Assembly: GCF_003597395.2 (NCBI RefSeq)
Contig: NC_133777.1
Location: forward strand, 63,435,519-63,499,518
DNA: 64,000 bases
Source: Chelonoidis abingdonii
Taxonomy: Eukaryota; Chordata; Testudines; Testudinidae
Direction of reading: 5' to 3'
A program made the translations under genes and the position numbers. Below the pieces are notes generated by a model. The model was given only the letters and a program-made list of their open reading frames with translations. It was not told the DNA's origin and did not search any database. The stretch's first letter is position 1; the number at the start of each line of letters is the position of its first letter. This document shows positions 60,401 to 64,000 of this stretch, in pieces.

Positions 60401-61971
60401 GGAGTTCGGTGCAGGAGGAGTTGCAGGCTCTAAGCTGGGGTTGAGGGGTTCAGAATGTGGGAGGGGGCTCCAGGGTGAGCCTGGGGCAGAGGGCTGGGGT
60501 GCAGGAGTGAGGGGTGAAAGCTCTGGGAGGGAGTTTGGGTGCAGGAGGGGGCTCCGGGCTGGAGTGCAAGGTGCAGGCTCCAGCTGGGAGGCACTTACCA
60601 CAGGCGGCTCTCAGACAGCAGCGCAGCAGGGCTCAGGCAGGCTACCTGCCTGCCCTGGCCCCACCCCACTCCCGGAAGCAGCTGGCTGCTGGCATGTCTT
60701 TGTGGGCCCTTGGGGGGTGGGTGGCAGCAGGTCTCGGTGCACTGCCCACGCCGCCCTTGCAGCTCCCATTGGCCGTTTCCCAACCAATGGGAGCTACAGG
60801 GACGGTGCTGGGGGCAGGAGCAGCGTGCAGAGCTGCCTCCTCCTGCTGTCCCTCCCAGGGGCAGCAGAGAAGTGCCAGCAGCCAGCTGCTTCCAGGAGTG
60901 GCGTGGGGCCAGGGCAGGCAGGCAGCCTGCCTGAGCCCCACTGCATTGCCGGACTTAGTAGCCAGAGATCACAATCGACTAGCAGAGGCTCCAGGATCAA
61001 CCAGTCGATTGCGATTGACCCGTTGGTGGACCACTGCTCTAGATCAAAAGAAATTATTTTGGGGAAGCCCTATGTCTTGTTTTACAGGTCAGTCAAGATG
61101 ATCACAATGGCATTGGAATCTAGGTACCTATAAAAGCCAAATTGAAAAGTTATTTTTAGGTGAGAAAAACAATGCAGTTATTGTAGTCTCCCAACAATTA
61201 CCTTTATATTGTTCAGATTAACTTCAACAAGACGAGAGTCATTATCTTTAATCCTTTGCAAACTCTCCTCTACAAGTGTGGGATTTGGTGGTTCATCTAA
61301 AAATGGTATCGTCCTTTCACCTTTTACTACGTCTGAAATGTAAGACAAGGAACATGAATTGGACACCTTAAGTGTAATAAATGGTACACATACTAGTTAT
61401 TACATTTAGTCAGCTAGTCATCTGCCAAAAACTCTTATCCTCTGCCCATCCTGCCAAAAACCAAGCAACATCACACCATGCTGTCCTCTTTTGGCCATAC
61501 TTTCACACAGTAACTTTTTTTTTTTTTAAATAAGTCCTTGTGTCACATCCACAACAGTTTTTTGAAATACAGATAGGAACTGGATTACAAAAGAAAATAT
61601 TAAAACCCAGACTCAATCACAAATAAAATACATGTTCATTCATTACACTTTTACAAAAAGTGAGTATATTTTATCTCTTTTTATTTGTACCCTTTCCACA
61701 GCTCATCTAATAAGTTAATATTTTATGTACAAGCTTACTTTTGACTTGGAAATGAAATGCTTTTTCTGTATCAAGAATATATGTGTAACATATTACATAG
61801 CTTATGCCGCAGTAGCAAAACGACTGGATACTTGGTATTGTACACAGGTTTTTAATTTAGATCTTGACTATAAATACTCACCTGTGAAGCTTTCATTGCT
61901 GACACCATTACTACTTCCTACTATGTCACAGAACTGAGTGTTTGTTATCAAGTTGTGCATTCCCAGGATAG
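51437..61971 (-). CDS. TMOD3: TMOD3, tropomodulin-3, last six coding exons (5' part beyond the window)
   Basis: Tropomodulins cap the slow-growing pointed ends of actin filaments together with tropomyosin. TMOD3 is the broadly expressed form. Coding exons on the minus strand are 61971-61882, 61332-61202, 59126-59019, 57138-56995, 54365-54221 and 51471-51437, together about 216 codons ending in TAA. This matches residues about 137-352 of the family's usual 352. The region covers the end of the first actin/tropomyosin-binding half and the leucine-rich-repeat capping domain. Assignment to TMOD3 rather than TMOD1, 2 or 4 rests on [39 protein letters not shown] and the C-terminus [11 protein letters not shown], compared with family sequences from memory. 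All splice sites are GT-AG and phases are consistent. The N-terminal exons are not in this window. Confidence 0.95.
51472..54220 (-). other. TMOD3 intron before the last coding exon (2.75 kb)
   Basis: AT-rich. A slightly GC-richer patch at about 53100-53390 gives short open frames but no splice-framed exon. Confidence 0.75.
54221..54365 (-). CDS. TMOD3: TMOD3 internal exon E
   Basis: A 145-nt exon encoding [20 protein letters not shown], then [20 protein letters not shown] and AITKNNDL. The acceptor is TGTTAACAG|AGG and the donor [23 protein letters not shown] is a tropomodulin hallmark near the second actin-binding site. Confidence 0.96.
55455..55705 (-). mobile_element. CR1 LINE 3' fragment
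   Basis: Plus-strand text 'catagaaatgtagggctgca', 'gtcatctagtccaatgcccc', 'accatccctgacaggagctt' is a reverse-oriented CR1 3' end. It lies in a TMOD3 intron. Confidence 0.88.
55933..56324. mobile_element. PIF/Harbinger-like MITE, 392 bp, in TMOD3 intron
   Basis: The ends are GGCTACGTCTACACTAC and, inward from the right, GGCCTGGTCTACACTAC. CCA flanks both sides. The interior is rich in ATCGATTT/AAATCGAT palindromic motifs. Confidence 0.78.
56633..56713 (-). other. Candidate alternative terminal exon of TMOD3 (unproven)
   Basis: In the intron after exon D, a pyrimidine-rich acceptor (TTTTTATCATTCAG|ATCGG) opens 26 codons and a TGA. An AATAAA (56625-56630) begins 2 nt after the stop. The preceding exon D ends in phase 0, so splicing here would stay in frame and add [17 protein letters not shown]... 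to DNQ, truncating the LRR domain. The composition is acidic. It may be chance, since 26 codons is short, and I recall no known isoform of this kind. Confidence 0.3.
56995..57138 (-). CDS. TMOD3: TMOD3 internal exon D
   Basis: A 144-nt exon, phase 0 on both sides, encoding [20 protein letters not shown] then [20 protein letters not shown] and SEVRIDNQ. The acceptor is TTTTCAAG|GC and the donor AACCAG|GTGAGC. It carries the leucine-rich-repeat signature [11 protein letters not shown]. Confidence 0.96.
58757..58880. repeat. Palindromic dispersed repeat fragment
   Basis: An inverted repeat: 'agagacaaggtaggtgag' and 'cagtatcttttactgg' on one arm against 'ccaataaaagatattatctc' and 'ccaccttgtgtctct' on the other. 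It resembles a repeat common in turtles and crocodilians (from memory). It lies in a TMOD3 intron. Confidence 0.65.
59019..59126 (-). CDS. TMOD3: TMOD3 internal exon C
   Basis: A 108-nt exon, phase 0 on both sides, encoding [20 protein letters not shown] then [16 protein letters not shown]. The acceptor is TTCAAG|AAC and the donor GTT|GTAAGT. This is a leucine-rich-repeat segment. Confidence 0.96.
60237..61036. mobile_element. hAT-type non-autonomous element, 800 bp, with 8-bp TSD
   Basis: The perfect 8-bp duplication CTCTAGAT sits at 60229-60236 and 61037-61044. The ends are CAGTGGTCTCCAACC and, inward from the right, CAGTGGTCCACCAACG. The interior is GC-rich and produces several long but meaningless open frames. 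It lies in a TMOD3 intron. Confidence 0.9.
61047..61125 (+). mobile_element. Short CR1 3'-end fragment
   Basis: 'aaattattttggggaagcc' and 'gatgatcacaatggcattgg' match the end of the 4060-5515 CR1. The fragment directly abuts the hAT element ending at 61036, whose target TSD lies inside or beside it. Confidence 0.7.
61202..61332 (-). CDS. TMOD3: TMOD3 internal exon B
   Basis: A 131-nt exon encoding [19 protein letters not shown], then [18 protein letters not shown] and VNLNNIK. The acceptor is ATTTCAG|AC and the donor ATAAAG|GTAATT. It contains the start of the LRR domain (EVNLNNI), conserved in all tropomodulins. Confidence 0.95.
61882..61971 (-). CDS. TMOD3: TMOD3 internal exon A (first in window)
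   Basis: A 90-nt exon encoding (A)[19 protein letters not shown] then [10 protein letters not shown]. The acceptor is TTCTTACAG|CT and the donor TCACAG|GTGAGT. It is phase 1 on both ends. The preceding exon lies beyond position 64000. Confidence 0.94.
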
Positions 61972-62507
61972 CTGTAAGAAAAGAATTTTTAGTGTTCCCT
62001 GATGTTTAAATTCAGAAGCTGAAGAATATTTGAGAGATTAATAATTACATCTGGTTGGAAAATGTCAGCTGTTCAGTGAAAAGTGTTTGCTATTTTATTA
62101 CTAATTCTAATAATTTAAAGCCATTAAGAGGTTTCTGACTTCTATTTGGCCTGCCTCTTTTCAAAACAGCCATCAAAATCCTACTAATAGACACCATACA
62201 CCACAGTCAAGTGTGCAGTTCAACTCACATATAAGAGATGCACATAATTACATTGTTTGCTGCTTTGTCTAAAGCTAGTTTTACAAGGCATATTCCACCA
62301 CGTTCCCACATTTGAGGAAGGGACGTAGCACACATTTACTCCAAAAAAAGCTGCCAGTTTTGGGGAGATCTTGCTTAACCCATTTCTTACTTCTTCAGAT
62401 CCAAAAACAGTAAAATGGTGAAATATTTGGGAGGGGGGAGATAATTTGTGCAATGCTTTTTCTACAAACCTTCAACAATGTGTAACATGACATGGTTCAG
62501 TTTCTAA

Positions 62508-64000
62508 GGGTATGTCTACACATGAAATTAGGGCAATTTAATAGAAGTCGATTTTTTAGAAATCCATTTGATACAGTCGACTGTGTGTGTCCCCACTAAG
62601 CGCATTAAGTTGGCGGTGTGTGTCCACAGTACCGAGGCTAGAGTCGACTTTCGGAGCATTGCACTGTGGTAGCTATCCCACAGTTCCTGCAGTCTCCACT
62701 ACCCACTGGAATTCTGGGTTGAGCTCCCAATGCGCGATGGGGCAAAAACATTGTTGCAGGTGGTTCTGGGTACATGTCGTCGGGCCTCCCTCCCTCCATG
62801 AAAGCAACAGCAAAAAATCATTTCTCGTCTTTTTTTCCTGGGTTACCCATGCAAACGACATACCACGGCAAGCACAGAGCCCACTGAGCTCACTGTCACC
62901 ATATGTCTCCTGGGTGCTGTTGGCAGACGCTGTACTGCAGTGCTACACAGCAGCATCCCCTTGCCTTGCCTTGCCTTGCCTTGTGGACGGCAGATGGTAC
63001 AATACGACTGCTAGCTGTCGTCGTCGTCCCATGGGAACTCCTGGCTGACCTCGGTTAAATTGGTTGGGGCGCCTGGGCAGACATGGGTGCTACTGGCCAG
63101 CCTCGGTGAGGTCGGTCGGAGGCGCCTGGACAAAAATGGGAATGACTCCAGGTCATTCTCTTCTTTAAGTTTCGTCTAATGGAGATTTAGTCCTGCCTGG
63201 AATAACATGATAGCTGGAGGCTTCTGCCTCAGGCTGCTCTCCCAGTTGGCAGCACCAAGCAGTCACACCTACCTCTGCCTACCCCTTTCTCCCATGGCTC
63301 ATGAAGCCATGGGAGAAAGGGGTAGGCAGTAGAAAGGAAGCCAGTAGAAAGGAGTTCAACTATAGGCTAAGCAAGTGCAGAATGGTGGTAGAATGTGCCT
63401 TTGGACGTTTAAAAGCTCACTGGCACAATATACTGACTCTGTTAGACCTCAGCGAAACCAATATTTCCATCGTTATTACCACTTGCTGTGTGCTCCACAA
63501 TATCTGAGAGAGTAAGGGGGAGACGTCTATGGCAGGGTGGGAGGTTGAGGCAAATCGCCTGGCCGCTGATTACGTGCAGCCAGACACCAGGGCAGTTAGA
63601 AAAGCACAGCAGGGTGCGCTGTGGATCAGAGAAGCTTTGAAAACCAGTTTCATGACTGGCCAGGCTACAGTGTGAAAGTTCTGTTTGTTTCTCCTTGATG
63701 AAAACCCGCCCCCTTGGTTCACTCTACTTCCCTGTAAGCCAACCGCCCTCCCCTCTCCCCTTTTGATCTCCACTTGCAGAGGCAATAAAGTCGTTGTTTC
63801 AAATTCATGCGGTATTTATTAATTCATCACACAAATGGAGGATAACTGCCAAGGTAACCTGGGAGAGGTGGGGGAGGAGGGAAGCACAGGAGTGGGGTAG
63901 TTGAAGGGGCACCTCCTAGAATGGCATGCAGCTCATCATAGAAGCAGCATGTCTGGGGCTTTGACCTGGAGTGGCCATTTGCCTCTCTGGTTCTTTGGTA
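62508..64000 (+). mobile_element. Decayed PIF/Harbinger DNA transposon (runs off the right edge)
   Basis: Starts with GGGTATGTCTACACATG after TAA, the Harbinger target, at 62505-62507. It resembles the MITE at 55933 in its early part ('aagtcgatt', 'gtgtgtcca', 'ccgaggcta'). It contains a transposase remnant at 63301-63507 and a short (CCTTG)n run near 62965. The right terminus is not in the window. It lies in a 5' intron of TMOD3. Confidence 0.75.
63301..63507 (+). pseudogene. Harbinger transposase remnant
   Basis: The 68-codon frame contains FNYRLSKCRMVVECAFGRLK then HWHNIL and a CCVLHNI ending. This is the characteristic C-terminal part of the PIF/Harbinger (HARBI1-like) DDE nuclease domain. 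The frame stops immediately after CVLHNI, and the rest of the catalytic domain is not recognisable upstream, so the gene is dead. Confidence 0.75.

Noticed and set aside
60441..61133. Long plus-strand open frames (up to 230 codons)
   Set aside because: They lie almost wholly inside the GC-rich hAT element 60237-61036, with no transposase motif. They are compositional.

Overview
This window is vertebrate nuclear DNA, and its repeat content points to a turtle or a close archosauromorph relative. It carries CR1 LINE ends, hAT and PIF/Harbinger miniature elements, a TA-flanked MITE, MIR-like SINEs, and the dispersed repeat containing 'gaagtgggtattcacccacg'. I associate that last repeat with turtles and crocodilians from memory. 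The species cannot be fixed from sequence alone. The genes are intron-rich with GT-AG splice sites, and both real genes lie on the minus strand.

Layout from left to right. 1-20,340: intergenic, with no convincing exon. It holds CR1 fragments (1876-2114, 4060-5515, 13064-13442, 17540-18128), a TA-flanked MITE, a possible solo LTR (7850-8930), a Harbinger-type MITE (18988-19228) and repeat-poor AT-rich DNA. 20,725-41,933: the complete LEO1 gene (Paf1 complex subunit) in 12 exons. Every splice phase closes, giving a predicted protein of 679 residues. Exon 1 lies in a CpG island (about 41,480-42,140). 42,140-48,080: intergenic DNA packed with mobile elements. 48,080-51,436: AT-rich, repeat-poor DNA, probably the long 3' UTR and flank of TMOD3. 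51,437-61,971: the last six coding exons of TMOD3 (tropomodulin-3), about 216 codons. The N-terminal exons lie beyond the right edge. 62,508-64,000: the start of a decayed PIF/Harbinger DNA transposon with a transposase remnant.

LEO1 acts in nuclear transcription elongation. TMOD3 caps actin filament pointed ends in the cytoplasm. They are neighbours by conserved synteny, not partners. As I recall, human TMOD3 and LEO1 converge on opposite strands, whereas here they are in tandem on one strand, which implies a local inversion or an assembly error.

The best leads are: a partial duplicate of LEO1 exon 9 in intron 9; a phase-compatible candidate terminal exon inside TMOD3; a fold-back retro-insertion that duplicated the polypyrimidine tract of LEO1 exon 11; and insertion cohorts with clear target-site duplications. 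I found no unequivocally new biological system.
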